Assembly: GCF_000753715.1 (NCBI RefSeq)
Contig: NZ_JPER01000001.1
Span: forward strand, 434,001-498,000
Source: Pseudidiomarina salinarum
Lineage (GTDB): Bacteria > Pseudomonadota > Gammaproteobacteria > Enterobacterales > Alteromonadaceae
Direction of reading: 5' to 3'
Length of the DNA stretch: 64,000 nucleotides
Shown here: piece after piece, positions 9,100 to 18,417 of the stretch
How positions within the stretch are numbered: position 1 is the stretch's first letter
How the letters are laid out: each line of letters starts with the position of its first letter
Notes under the pieces: generated by a model
Databases searched by the model: none
What the model was told of the DNA's origin: nothing
The model's input: only the letters and a program-made list of their open reading frames with translations
Made by a program: the position numbers and the translations under genes

Positions 9100-10722
9100 A
9101 TGAAAAAACGGAAACTCCTTATTGTCGGCGGTGGATCTGCCGGCTGGATGGCAGCCGCCTATCTCAATGGCGCGCTGAATGAGCGTGGTGATAAGCCACG
9201 GGTTGAGATCGTTTTATTAGAATCACCGGATACGCCACGGATCTCCGTCGGCGAGGCGACCATCCCTTCAATGCGGCATTTACTGGCGGTAGTGGGCGTT
9301 GATGAGATGGAATTTATGCGGGCAACCGACGCTACTTTTAAGCAATCCATCAAATACGTTAACTGGGTGGACAAAGACGACTCGTTTTATCACCACCCGT
9401 TTTCCAGTATGCGGGTGCAGCCAATCGATCGGGCGGGGCGCAACTGGCTTGAAAGCGACCGCAGCATTCCCTTTATGGAAACCTGTTCAGCCCAGCCAAT
9501 TATCTGCGAGTGGGCCCTGTCGCCGCTGATGCTGGGCCGCTGGGATATGGGCGCGCGATTTAACTATGCCTATCATATGAACGCGCAGAAGTTTGCCGAT
9601 TATTTGCGTGATTTCTCGGTCGCTCGGGGCGTGAAGCACATTATGGCCAATATGGTGGATGTTAAAACCCATGCCAACGGTTTTATCGAGTCGGTAACCA
9701 CCGATAAAGGCGAGCAGATTAGTGCGGATCTCTTCGTTGATTCTACTGGCTTCCGGGCCAAGCTGATTGAAGAGCAAATGGGCGTGGATTTTGAAGATTG
9801 CTCGCAGTACCTGCTGTGTGACCGGGCCGTCACCATGCATATCCCTTATGATCGTTTTTATCCGGGCATGGTGCGTCCTTACACCACGGCAACCGCGTTA
9901 TCCAACGGTTGGATCTGGGATATCCCCATGCAAAACCAGCGTTCGGTCGGTTATGTTCACTCCAGCGCCTTTATTGATAAAGAAGCAGCAGAGCGCGAGA
10001 TGCGCGCATACCAGGGCCCGGGTTGTGAAGATTTACCCTGTCGCTTTGTGCCGTTCAAAGTTGGGCGGCGGCGCCAAACCTGGTCGGGCAACTGTATCGC
10101 TATCGGCCTGGCGGGTGGTTTCATTGAGCCGCTGGAGTCAACAGGGCTTTATCTGAGCGATTTAGGTGCGGTACTACTGGCCGAGCACTTCCCTTGGCAG
10201 GATGAGGGTATGGAAGCCCTGGCAACGCGCTACAATCGTCTGATGGCGAACCGCTTCTATGAGATCCTGGATTTTATTAATATGCACTACTGTCTGACCC
10301 GGCGAACGGATACTGAGTTCTGGCGCACTGTGCAACAGCCGGAGCACATTACTGACAGGCTGCAGGCTAAGCTCGAATTCTGGAAGATTAAACCTCCCAC
10401 CTCCCATGATTTCCAGGATCAATGGTTCCCGGGCATGGCCAGCGCGCCAACGAGCCCGCACGCCGGCGATCCCCGGCCACCGGTTGACACGGGTGGTTTG
10501 TGGAATCACGAAAGTTACGAATGTATTTTATACGGTATGGACTTTTTGCGGGAAGAGTCGGCGCGCTGGTTCGGTACTGACCGACCGCCTACTCAGGTAC
10601 ACCCGGCAATTATCCAGCGCCTGCAACTGGCTCGCCAGAAATTACCGCCCCATGCTCTGTGGCTGCAACGGGCGCTTGGTATGCCAGAGTACCAGGGCAA
10701 GGTTAAACCCGCCGGATGGTGA
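9100..10722 (+). CDS. Flavin-dependent tryptophan-halogenase family protein
   Basis: 540 residues. The FAD-binding GGGSAGW (10-16) starts the protein. The signature WxWxIP appears as WIWDIP (271-276). Lys 81 in ATFKQSIKY and Glu 346 in EPLESTG fall where PrnA has catalytic Lys79 and Glu346, so chemistry is probably intact. Such enzymes use FADH2, oxygen and halide to make enzyme-bound hypohalous species; an unlinked flavin reductase would be needed. Members found beside TonB-dependent receptors have mostly unknown substrates, so free tryptophan is not assured. The stop codon lies in a perfect 8-bp hairpin (10712-10733). Confidence 0.92.
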   Translation: MKKRKLLIVGGGSAGWMAAAYLNGALNERGDKPRVEIVLLESPDTPRISVGEATIPSMRHLLAVVGVDEMEFMRATDATFKQSIKYVNWVDKDDSFYHHPFSSMRVQPIDRAGRNWLESDRSIPFMETCSAQPIICEWALSPLMLGRWDMGARFNYAYHMNAQKFADYLRDFSVARGVKHIMANMVDVKTHANGFIESVTTDKGEQISADLFVDSTGFRAKLIEEQMGVDFEDCSQYLLCDRAVTMHIPYDRFYPGMVRPYTTATALSNGWIWDIPMQNQRSVGYVHSSAFIDKEAAEREMRAYQGPGCEDLPCRFVPFKVGRRRQTWSGNCIAIGLAGGFIEPLESTGLYLSDLGAVLLAEHFPWQDEGMEALATRYNRLMANRFYEILDFINMHYCLTRRTDTEFWRTVQQPEHITDRLQAKLEFWKIKPPTSHDFQDQWFPGMASAPTSPHAGDPRPPVDTGGLWNHESYECILYGMDFLREESARWFGTDRPPTQVHPAIIQRLQLARQKLPPHALWLQRALGMPEYQGKVKPAGW

Positions 10723-10754
10723 TCGCCATCCGGTAAAAAATTCCGCTGGTCCCG

Positions 10755-10780
10755 CTTGTTTTTTCAATTCCCAACCCCAT
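10755..10780 (+). promoter_or_regulatory. Sigma-32 heat-shock promoter of dnaK
   Basis: CTTGTT (10755-10760), 14-base spacer, CCCCAT (10775-10780), about 110 bases before dnaK. A weaker second candidate, GTTGAA (10817-10822) with a 15-base spacer to CCCACAT (10838-10844), lies closer to the gene. Confidence 0.85.
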
Positions 10781-10889
10781 AAAGATGGCAACTCACGAAA
10801 TAACCCTGCCTGGGGTGTTGAAATATTCATTTTCATACCCACATCAGGATTAACGAATTAGTTTTGTTTTACCAAGTTGGAGATAAATT

Positions 10890-12809
10890 ATGGGTAAAAT
10901 TATAGGAATTGACTTAGGTACCACCAACTCATGTGTTGCGGTATTAGATGGCGGTAAAGCCCGCGTAATTGAAAACGCTGAAGGCGACCGTACCACGCCA
11001 TCAGTCGTAGCATTCACCGATGACGGTGAAATTCTGGTCGGTCAGCCGGCCAAGCGGCAGGCGGTAACCAACCCCAATAAAACCTTATTCGCGATCAAGC
11101 GCCTCATTGGCCGTCGCTTTAAAGATGAAGAAGTTCAGCGCGATATGGGCATTATGCCGTATAAAATCGTGGAAGCTGAAAACGGTGATGCCTGGGTAGA
11201 AATCAACGGTGACCGTAAGGCGCCACCACAGATTTCTGCGGAAATCCTGAAGAAAATGAAGAAAACCGCGGAAGATTTCCTCGGTGAGAAAGTAACCGAA
11301 GCCGTTATCACAGTACCTGCATACTTTAGCGATGCGCAGCGTCAGGCAACCAAAGATGCCGGTCGTATCGCTGGTCTGGAAGTAAAACGTATCATCAACG
11401 AGCCGACAGCGGCAGCGTTGGCCTACGGCATGGACAAGAAAAAAGGCGATAACGTTATTGCCGTTTATGACTTAGGTGGCGGTACTTTCGATATTTCAAT
11501 TATTGAAATTGATGAAGTAGAAGGCGAGCACACTTTCGAAGTGCTGGCGACTAACGGTGATACCCACTTAGGTGGTGAAGACTTTGATAACCGTCTGATT
11601 AATTATCTGGTAGAGCAGTTCAATAAAGATCAGGGTATCGATCTGCGTAAAGATCCACTGGCGATGCAGCGTCTGAAAGAAGCTGCTGAAAAAGCCAAAA
11701 TCGAATTATCTTCTGCCCAGCAGACCGAAGTGAACCTGCCGTATATCACTGCAGATAACACAGGTCCTAAGCACCTGGCGATTAAAGTAACCCGGGCCAA
11801 GCTGGAATCACTGGTTGAAGACCTGATTGAGAAGACTCTGGCACCGGTTAAGCAGGCGCTGAAAGATGCTGATCTGTCAGTTGGTGATATCCAGGATGTG
11901 ATCATGGTCGGTGGCCAGACCCGTATGCCGAAAGTACAGGCCGCGGTAACTGACTTCTTCGGCCAGGAGCCGCGTCGTGATGTGAACCCGGATGAAGCTG
12001 TAGCGGTCGGCGCAGCGGTACAGGCCGGCGTACTGCAGGGTGATGTGAAAGACGTCCTGCTGCTTGATGTAACCCCGCTGTCGCTGGGTATCGAGACTAT
12101 GGGTGGGGTGATGACCAAGCTCATCGACAAGAACACCACTATCCCGACCAAGCAGTCACAAACCTTCTCAACAGCCGATGATAATCAGTCTGCGGTAACC
12201 ATTCACGCGCTGCAGGGTGAGCGGAAAAAAGCCAGCGAGAATAAGTCGCTGGGTCAGTTTAACCTGGAAGGCATTCGTCCGGCGCCACGCGGTGTACCGC
12301 AAATCGAAGTGACCTTCGATATTGATGCCGACGGTATTCTGCATGTATCTGCGAAAGATAAAGATACTGGTAAAGAGCAGAAGATCACCATCAAGGCCTC
12401 TTCTGGTCTGGATGAAGCTGAAGTTGAAAAAATGGTTCGTGATGCCGAAGCCCATGCTGAGGAAGATCTTAAGTTCGAAGAGATGGTGCAGGTGCGCAAC
12501 CAGGCTGATGGCCTGATTCACGCAACCCGTAAACAGCTTGCTGAAGTTGGCGACAACCTTGAGGCGAGCGACAAAGAAAGCATCGAATCAGCGATAAGCG
12601 ATCTGGAAGGCGCGATCAAAGCCAATGATAAGGACGAGATCGAAGCCAAGCAGCAGGCGCTGATTGAAGCTTCCGGCAAACTCATGGAAGCAGCCCAGCA
12701 ACAGGCCCAACAGCAGTCTGACAGCGGCGAGAGCGCTGGCAGTAAGCAGGAAGGCGATGATGTTGTGGATGCTGAGTTTGAAGAAGTAAAAGACGAAGAC
12801 AAAAAATAA
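10890..12809 (+). CDS. dnaK: Chaperone DnaK (Hsp70)
   Basis: 639 residues with [11 protein letters not shown] at the N-terminus, the phosphate motif [11 protein letters not shown], the interdomain linker [15 protein letters not shown], and a C-terminal tail that is Gln-rich then acidic (ending EEVKDEDKK, the EEVKD type used for DnaJ contacts). It binds unfolded hydrophobic peptides under control of ATP, DnaJ and GrpE. A GGAG site precedes the ATG. It is the first gene after the accessory module and has its own sigma-32 promoter. Confidence 0.99.
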   Translation: MGKIIGIDLGTTNSCVAVLDGGKARVIENAEGDRTTPSVVAFTDDGEILVGQPAKRQAVTNPNKTLFAIKRLIGRRFKDEEVQRDMGIMPYKIVEAENGDAWVEINGDRKAPPQISAEILKKMKKTAEDFLGEKVTEAVITVPAYFSDAQRQATKDAGRIAGLEVKRIINEPTAAALAYGMDKKKGDNVIAVYDLGGGTFDISIIEIDEVEGEHTFEVLATNGDTHLGGEDFDNRLINYLVEQFNKDQGIDLRKDPLAMQRLKEAAEKAKIELSSAQQTEVNLPYITADNTGPKHLAIKVTRAKLESLVEDLIEKTLAPVKQALKDADLSVGDIQDVIMVGGQTRMPKVQAAVTDFFGQEPRRDVNPDEAVAVGAAVQAGVLQGDVKDVLLLDVTPLSLGIETMGGVMTKLIDKNTTIPTKQSQTFSTADDNQSAVTIHALQGERKKASENKSLGQFNLEGIRPAPRGVPQIEVTFDIDADGILHVSAKDKDTGKEQKITIKASSGLDEAEVEKMVRDAEAHAEEDLKFEEMVQVRNQADGLIHATRKQLAEVGDNLEASDKESIESAISDLEGAIKANDKDEIEAKQQALIEASGKLMEAAQQQAQQQSDSGESAGSKQEGDDVVDAEFEEVKDEDKK

Positions 12810-12840
12810 GCGCACGCCCACCGGGTGTCGATAGTAAAAA

Positions 12841-12882
12841 CGCACGGGGGTTGCCAGCAGGTGGCCTCCGTGTGTTTGTTTA
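12841..12882 (+). terminator. Terminator-like hairpin between dnaK and dnaJ
   Basis: CGCACGG pairs with CCGTGTG (one G-T wobble), enclosing a second small GCC/GGC stem, and is followed by TTTGTTT. It probably reduces rather than stops transcription into dnaJ, keeping DnaK in excess. The stem is imperfect. Confidence 0.5.
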
Positions 12883-12907
12883 AAGGGATAGCGGAAGACT
12901 CATAATT

Positions 12908-14050
12908 ATGTCTAAACCAGATCTATATGAAGTGCTTGGTATCAGCAAAGATGCCAGCGAACGCGACATCAAAAAGGCCTATAAACGGCTGGCGATGAAA
13001 TATCATCCGGACCGTACCAAAGGCGATAAAGACCTCGAACAAAAATTTCGTGAGGTCAAGCAGGCTTATGAAGTACTGATGGACCCGCAGAAACGATCGG
13101 CTTATGACCAGTATGGTCATGCGGCCTTTGATCAGGCTCAGGGCGGTTTTGGCGGTGGCGCCGGTGGTGCTGATTTCGCCGATATTTTTGGTGATGTGTT
13201 CGGTGACATTTTTGGCGGTGCCGGAGGCCGGCGTGGTCCCCAGCAAGCGCAGCGCGGGGCTGACCTGCGCTACAACCTTGAGTTATCGCTGGAAGATGCG
13301 GTCAGGGGCAAAGAAGTCGAGCTGAAAATACCCAAGCTCAGCACCTGTGAAGACTGTGATGGGGCTGGGTCGCGCAAAGGGAGTACGGCAGAGACCTGTA
13401 AGCACTGCCACGGTTCTGGTCAGATTCAGATGCGCCAGGGCTTCTTTGCCGTGCAGCAGCCGTGTCCCCATTGTCGTGGCCGTGGCAAAGTTATTAAAGA
13501 CCCATGCCGCACCTGTCACGGTGAAGGGCGCGTCGAGCGCACCAAGACCTTGTCAGTGAAAATTCCGGCAGGGGTGGATACCGGTGATCGGATTCGCCTG
13601 AGTGGCGAAGGTGAGGCCGGCGAAATGGGCGCTCCATCAGGCGATCTCTATGTGCAGGTGCATGTGCGTGAGCACCGGATTTTCGCTCGCGACGGCAATA
13701 ATCTATACTGCGAAGTACCACTGAGTTTCACGCATGCTGCGTTGGGTGGCGACATTGAAGTGCCGACACTTGAAGGGAAAGTGAAACTAAAAGTGCCGGC
13801 CGAGACTCAAACAGGTAAGCTGTTCCGTTTGCGGAACAAAGGTGTGCGTTCAGTTCGCACTGGTGCAGTCGGTGATTTGATCTGTAAGGTGGTTATAGAG
13901 ACACCGGTCAACTTATCAGAAAGTCAGCGTGATCTGTTACGTGAATTAGATAAGTCCATGGGCACAGGTGATGAAGCAGCGCGGTATCGCCCGAAAGAGA
14001 AAGGTTTCTTCGACGGGGTACGCAAGTTTTTTGACGATTTGCGCGGCTAA
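12908..14050 (+). CDS. dnaJ: Chaperone DnaJ (Hsp40)
   Basis: 380 residues. J domain at 1-70 with the HPD tripeptide in MKYHPDRT, a Gly/Phe-rich linker (about 75-110), four CxxCxGxG zinc repeats ([32 protein letters not shown]) and the C-terminal substrate-binding domain. It stimulates DnaK ATPase and delivers clients. About 100 bases downstream of dnaK and probably in the same heat-shock transcript. Confidence 0.99.
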   Translation: MSKPDLYEVLGISKDASERDIKKAYKRLAMKYHPDRTKGDKDLEQKFREVKQAYEVLMDPQKRSAYDQYGHAAFDQAQGGFGGGAGGADFADIFGDVFGDIFGGAGGRRGPQQAQRGADLRYNLELSLEDAVRGKEVELKIPKLSTCEDCDGAGSRKGSTAETCKHCHGSGQIQMRQGFFAVQQPCPHCRGRGKVIKDPCRTCHGEGRVERTKTLSVKIPAGVDTGDRIRLSGEGEAGEMGAPSGDLYVQVHVREHRIFARDGNNLYCEVPLSFTHAALGGDIEVPTLEGKVKLKVPAETQTGKLFRLRNKGVRSVRTGAVGDLICKVVIETPVNLSESQRDLLRELDKSMGTGDEAARYRPKEKGFFDGVRKFFDDLRG

Positions 14051-14085
14051 CGGCACGGAATGCTCTTACAGCAGGGGTTAGGCAT

Positions 14086-14904
14086 ATGCGAGTTTGGCAA
14101 AAGGTTACGGTTAGCTTAATTGGGGCCGCGGTGATAGTGGCCTGTAGTCAGTCACCCACGGGACGCAGTGCGCTACGCTTATTTTCCGGTAGCGAAATGG
14201 ATCAACTGGGTGCACGGACCTATGCAGAAATTAAGAAAGAAGAAAAAATCAGTACCGACCGCCGTAAAATCGCGTATGTGCAGTGCGTGACCGATGATCT
14301 GGTTGCAGCCTTACCGGCTCCGTACAGCGGCAAGCGCTGGGAAGTCACCTTATTCGCCAACGATGAGGCCAACGCCTTTGCCCTGCCGGGAGAGAAAATC
14401 GGGGTCTACGAAGGTATGCTGGATGTCGCCAAAACCCGTGATCAGCTGGCGGCTGTTATCGGCCATGAGATCGGCCATGTGATTGCTGAGCATGGCAATG
14501 AGCGCATGTCGAGCCAGACTGCGGCGGGTATTGGCATGCAGCTGGGTGGCATTCTGGCGGCCAGTGAGTTTGACCAGGAAACTGTTGGTCTGGCCATGGC
14601 TGTGCTGGGTGCCGGTGTGCAGATAGGTATTCTACTGCCTTATTCACGCAGCCATGAAAGCGAAGCCGATCAGCTGGGCGTCGATTATATGGCCAAAGCG
14701 GGTTACGATCCGGCTGCGGCAGCAAAACTGTGGCGCAATATGGCCGCATCTAAAGGCGCGCAACCGCCAGAATTTTTGTCTACTCACCCGTCACCTCAAT
14801 CGCGTATTCAGGCGCTTGAACGTTACGAGTCTCAGGCCATGCCTGTGTATAAGCAGACTATTGCCAGAAAAGGTCAGCCGGACTGTCAGCGCCCGTCATC
14901 CTGA
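14086..14904 (+). CDS. M48 family metallopeptidase, LoiP/YggG-like lipoprotein
   Basis: 272 residues. The signal peptide ends in a lipobox-like AVIVAC (Cys 20), so it is probably a lipoprotein facing the periplasm. HEIGH (127-131) provides two zinc ligands and the catalytic Glu; ESEADQLG about 55 residues later supplies the third ligand. It resembles E. coli LoiP (YggG), an outer-membrane metallopeptidase linked to stress. It follows dnaJ by 35 bases and is closed by a terminator, so it likely shares the heat-shock transcript. The symbol is withheld because other M48C members look alike. Confidence 0.88.
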   Translation: MRVWQKVTVSLIGAAVIVACSQSPTGRSALRLFSGSEMDQLGARTYAEIKKEEKISTDRRKIAYVQCVTDDLVAALPAPYSGKRWEVTLFANDEANAFALPGEKIGVYEGMLDVAKTRDQLAAVIGHEIGHVIAEHGNERMSSQTAAGIGMQLGGILAASEFDQETVGLAMAVLGAGVQIGILLPYSRSHESEADQLGVDYMAKAGYDPAAAAKLWRNMAASKGAQPPEFLSTHPSPQSRIQALERYESQAMPVYKQTIARKGQPDCQRPSS

Positions 14905-14940
14905 TTGGTTATAAGTCAGAAGCAAAGAGTCTAAATTAAA

Positions 14941-14974
14941 ACGCCCACTTTGGTTAAAGTGGGCGTTTTCTTTT
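14941..14974. terminator. Intrinsic terminator after the dnaK-dnaJ-M48 unit
   Basis: A perfect 11-bp stem (ACGCCCACTTT at 14941-14951 and its complement at 14956-14966) with a GGTT loop, then TTTCTTTT; preceded by an A-run, so it may work in both directions. Confidence 0.93.
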
Positions 14975-15008
14975 GGCCGCTTTCTTTTCGACGATAAGGT
15001 GACTACGG

Positions 15009-16280
15009 ATGTTTCAGGCTTGGTTTGCGATTCCGTTCTGGCAACGGGTACTTGGTGGTTTTGTGCTGGGCGCATTGATCGGGGTTCTGGCTCCCGAGGT
15101 CGCGCAGGGGTTGCGGCCGCTAGGTACAGTGTTTATCAATGCACTGAAGATGTTAGTGGCACCACTTATTTTCTGTGCCATCGTCAGTGCTATCCTGCAG
15201 TTGCAGGGCAATTCCGGGGTGGAGGCGCTTGGCGCTAAAACCGTCGGTTTGTTTTTACTTACCGCGGTCATCGCCAGCGGTATCGGGTTGGCAGTTGGCA
15301 GCTTGCTTGATATTACGCCAACCGGCAATCTCATCGCCAGCGCTGATTATGTACCTAAGCAAGTACCCGGCGTGGTCGACGTATTTCTGAATTTCATTCC
15401 GACCAACCCCTTTGCCGCGCTAAGCCAGGGTAATATTCTGCAGATTGTGGTGTTCGCGGCGCTGGTTGGCATTGCCATTAATAAAGTCGGTGATACGGCC
15501 AAACCCCTTGGCGATACCCTGAAGGCCGGTGCGCAGGTCATGTACCGCATCACTAAGATGGTGCTGGAACTGACCCCCTTCGGCGTATTCGGCCTGATGG
15601 CCTGGGTCGTTGGTTATTATGGTCTTTCCAGCCTGTGGCCTTTGGCGGTGTTTATTGGCGCCATTTACCTGGCCTGTCTGATTCATATTCTGGTGGTGTA
15701 CGGTAGCCTGGTGCGTTGGGGTGCCGGGATATCGCCCTGGTTCTTTTTTAAATCGGTGTTCGCCGCGCAGCTGGTTGCATTTACCACCTGCAGCAGCTTC
15801 GGCACCTTACCCGTGGCGCATCAGACAGTAACCGAAAAGCTGGGCGTGTCAAAGAAATATGCCGGCTTTGTGTTACCACTGGGCGCGACCATTAATATGG
15901 ACGGCTGCGGCGGTATTTATCCGGCTATCGCGGCGATATTTATTGCCCAGCTTTACGGCATTCCGCTGGAATGGATGGACTATCTGTTGATTACGCTGAC
16001 AGCCACGCTGGCGTCAGTGGGTACTGCCGGGGTGCCCGGAACTGCTATGGTCATGCTGACAGTGACGCTGAATGTGGTAGGCTTACCGTTAGAGGGTATT
16101 GCTTTTATTGCGGCCATCGATCGAATTATCGATATGATCCGCACTGCCACCAATGTTACCGGTGATATGGCTGTGGCAGTGGTGTTGGGTCGCGATTCAG
16201 AGACAGCGGATGATGCGGTAAGCGACAGTACCTTAAGCGACAATAGCCTAAGCGATAATGAACAGCGAGTAAGCTTATGA
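15009..16280 (+). CDS. DAACS family dicarboxylate/amino acid:cation symporter
   Basis: 423 residues with eight or so membrane segments and two re-entrant hairpins. The family motifs are clear: TTCSSFGTLPVA (serine-rich hairpin), LGATINMDG (transmembrane 7) and ATNVTGDMAVAVV near the end (binding-site Asp/Asn). Members import glutamate, aspartate, C4-dicarboxylates or serine/threonine with Na+ or H+; the substrate is not readable here. An AAGGTGA site precedes the ATG. The C-terminal tail has the repeat SDSTLSDNSLSDNE. Its stop overlaps the dapB start by 4 bases (ATGA), so the two are translationally coupled. Confidence 0.92.
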   Translation: MFQAWFAIPFWQRVLGGFVLGALIGVLAPEVAQGLRPLGTVFINALKMLVAPLIFCAIVSAILQLQGNSGVEALGAKTVGLFLLTAVIASGIGLAVGSLLDITPTGNLIASADYVPKQVPGVVDVFLNFIPTNPFAALSQGNILQIVVFAALVGIAINKVGDTAKPLGDTLKAGAQVMYRITKMVLELTPFGVFGLMAWVVGYYGLSSLWPLAVFIGAIYLACLIHILVVYGSLVRWGAGISPWFFFKSVFAAQLVAFTTCSSFGTLPVAHQTVTEKLGVSKKYAGFVLPLGATINMDGCGGIYPAIAAIFIAQLYGIPLEWMDYLLITLTATLASVGTAGVPGTAMVMLTVTLNVVGLPLEGIAFIAAIDRIIDMIRTATNVTGDMAVAVVLGRDSETADDAVSDSTLSDNSLSDNEQRVSL

Positions 16281-17071
16281 TCAAAATTGGAGTGATTGGC
16301 GCTTCCGGGCGCATGGGGCAAAGCCTGTTAACGGCGGCAGAAGCGCACCCGCAGATGGAACCGGCAGCAGCGCTGGTGGGTATCGACTCGGTGCGACTGG
16401 GTCAGCCCACCAGCGGCGGCTTAACTTTTATGCATACCGATGACCTGATCCCGGATCAGGTCGATGTCCTGATTGACTTTTCATTACCTGAAGCCCTGGT
16501 CGCCAACCTTGCCGCGGCGCAGCGCTTGCAGGTGCCGATTGTGGTCTGCACCACCGGCCTGACGTCGGCACAACAGCAGTTGCTGGAACAGGCGGCCGCT
16601 ACCATTCCGGTGCTTTATGCGGCCAATACCAGCGTTGGAGTCACGCTGCTGCAGCAATTGGTACAACTGGCCAGTTTCGCGTTGCCTGACGCCGACATTG
16701 AAATTATTGAGGCGCACCATCAGCATAAACGGGATGCGCCGTCAGGCACTGCGCTGGCGCTCGGTGAGAGTGCGGCGGCCGGGCGTAAGCAACAGCTGGC
16801 TGATGTGACCGCCGGCCTTCGCGGCAATGGTCGGCGGCGCCCGGGAAGTATAGGTTTTGCCAGTATCCGGGCGGCGGATATTGTTGGTGAGCACAGCGTG
16901 TTGCTGGCGCAAACCGGTGAGCGGCTGGAACTCAGCCACAAGGTCAGCGACCGCAGTGTGTTTGCCGCCGGCGCGTTACAGGCAGCCCGCTGGTTGTCGG
17001 AGCAGCCACCGGGACGTTACCGGATGGCCGATATGCTGGATCTGAAGCAGGCGCTGAAGGATATTCTCTAA
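16277..17071 (+). CDS. dapB: 4-hydroxy-tetrahydrodipicolinate reductase
   Basis: 264 residues. NAD(P)H-binding GASGRMG at residues 9-15 and the catalytic signature EAHHQHKRDAPSGTA are present. It makes tetrahydrodipicolinate in the lysine and meso-diaminopimelate pathway, feeding peptidoglycan. The start overlaps the preceding symporter by 4 bases. In Pseudomonas dapB likewise lies between dnaJ and carA. Confidence 0.97.
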   Translation: MIKIGVIGASGRMGQSLLTAAEAHPQMEPAAALVGIDSVRLGQPTSGGLTFMHTDDLIPDQVDVLIDFSLPEALVANLAAAQRLQVPIVVCTTGLTSAQQQLLEQAAATIPVLYAANTSVGVTLLQQLVQLASFALPDADIEIIEAHHQHKRDAPSGTALALGESAAAGRKQQLADVTAGLRGNGRRRPGSIGFASIRAADIVGEHSVLLAQTGERLELSHKVSDRSVFAAGALQAARWLSEQPPGRYRMADMLDLKQALKDIL

Positions 17072-17261
17072 CCTGTAGCCGGGCTAAATTCGGCTGGACG
17101 AAAGCGCTGGTTTTGGCTACACTAGGACCAATTTGCCGGGATATTTTTCGGGCAAGCGAAAACGCGCACTCCAGAGGCTTTAAGCCTTACGCTGGTGCAA
17201 GGTAATCAACGGGGAAGTCATTTAAATGATTCACCCGTTTTTTTATGTACGGAGGTTAACC

Positions 17262-18413
17262 TTGAGTATTCTAGCGAGCCATGCAGCAAGTAGGGCGATA
17301 CTCGTTCTTGCTGATGGTACTGTTTTTCACGGCACAGCGATCGGTGCCGGCGGTGCAGCAGTTGGTGAAGTTGTTTTTAATACCGCAATGACCGGTTATC
17401 AGGAAATTCTTACCGACCCCTCCTACGCTGAACAGATCGTCACTCTCACATACCCCCACATTGGCAATTACGGCACCACTCACGAAGACGACGAATCCAA
17501 CCGGGTTTGGGCAAAAGGCCTGATCATCCGTGATATGTCGCTGAAAGCCAGTAATTTCCGGAGTGAGCAGTCGCTTACCGACTATCTGCGGCAGCGCAAT
17601 GTGGTGGGGATTGCTGACATTGATACCCGTAAGCTGACCCGTCACCTGCGTGAACATGGCGCCCAGAACGGCTGTATCATGGCCGGTAATGTCGATGGCG
17701 AGCTGGATATAGATAAAGCGCTGCAACTGGCACGTGAGTGCCCTAGTCTGAAAGGACTGGATTTAGCCAAAGAAGTCAGCATTCGCCACCCTTGCGAGTG
17801 GACCGCCACCAGCTGGAAGCTGGGCGAAGGCTTCAGTGATGTAAAAGACCCGAAGTTTCATGTGGTCGCTTACGATTACGGCTTTAAACGCAATATCATG
17901 CGCATGCTGGCCGACCGCGGCTGCCGGATCACTATAGTCCCGGCGCAAATGCCAGCCAGCGAAGTGCTGGCGATGAAACCCGATGGGGTCTTCTTATCGA
18001 ATGGTCCTGGCGATCCCGAGCCCTGCGACTACGCTATTAAAGCGACTCAGGAAATTATTGCGGCCAGGGTTCCGGTATTCGGAATTTGCCTGGGCCATCA
18101 GCTGCTCGCTTTAGCCAGCGGCGGGAAAACCGAAAAAATGAAATTTGGCCATCATGGTGCCAACCATCCGGTACTGGATATGGATAGTGGCCGCGTTATG
18201 ATCACCTCGCAGAACCACGGTTTCGCGGTTGACGAAAGCAGTTTGCCAGGCAACCTGCGCATTACCCACAAGTCGCTGTTTGACGGTACCTTGCAGGGTA
18301 TTCACCGCACCGATGCTGCTGCCTTTAGTTTTCAGGGCCATCCGGAAGCAAGTCCGGGGCCGAATGATGCAGCGCCGTTGTTCGATCATTTTATTGAATT
18401 AATGAGCCAGTAA
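17262..18413 (+). CDS. carA: Carbamoyl phosphate synthase, small (glutaminase) subunit
   Basis: About 383 residues. The N-terminal half is the CarA-specific domain ([27 protein letters not shown]) and the C-terminal half a class I glutamine amidotransferase with nucleophile Cys in FGICLGHQ and the partner His/Glu in GHPEASPGP. It supplies ammonia to CarB for arginine and pyrimidine synthesis. I favour the TTG at 17262 because GGAGG lies 6 bases before it and the protein then matches family N-termini. An in-frame ATG at 17226 adds 12 residues and also has a purine-rich site, so the start is not certain. Confidence 0.93.
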   Translation: MSILASHAASRAILVLADGTVFHGTAIGAGGAAVGEVVFNTAMTGYQEILTDPSYAEQIVTLTYPHIGNYGTTHEDDESNRVWAKGLIIRDMSLKASNFRSEQSLTDYLRQRNVVGIADIDTRKLTRHLREHGAQNGCIMAGNVDGELDIDKALQLARECPSLKGLDLAKEVSIRHPCEWTATSWKLGEGFSDVKDPKFHVVAYDYGFKRNIMRMLADRGCRITIVPAQMPASEVLAMKPDGVFLSNGPGDPEPCDYAIKATQEIIAARVPVFGICLGHQLLALASGGKTEKMKFGHHGANHPVLDMDSGRVMITSQNHGFAVDESSLPGNLRITHKSLFDGTLQGIHRTDAAAFSFQGHPEASPGPNDAAPLFDHFIELMSQ

Positions 18414-18417
18414 CACT

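Noticed and set aside
10712-10733. Hairpin as intrinsic terminator of the halogenase
   Set aside because: It is followed by an A-run on the plus strand and has no T-tract on the minus strand either.
17226-17261. ATG at 17226 as the carA start
   Set aside because: Not excluded, but the TTG at 17262 has GGAGG at ideal spacing and fits family N-termini better.
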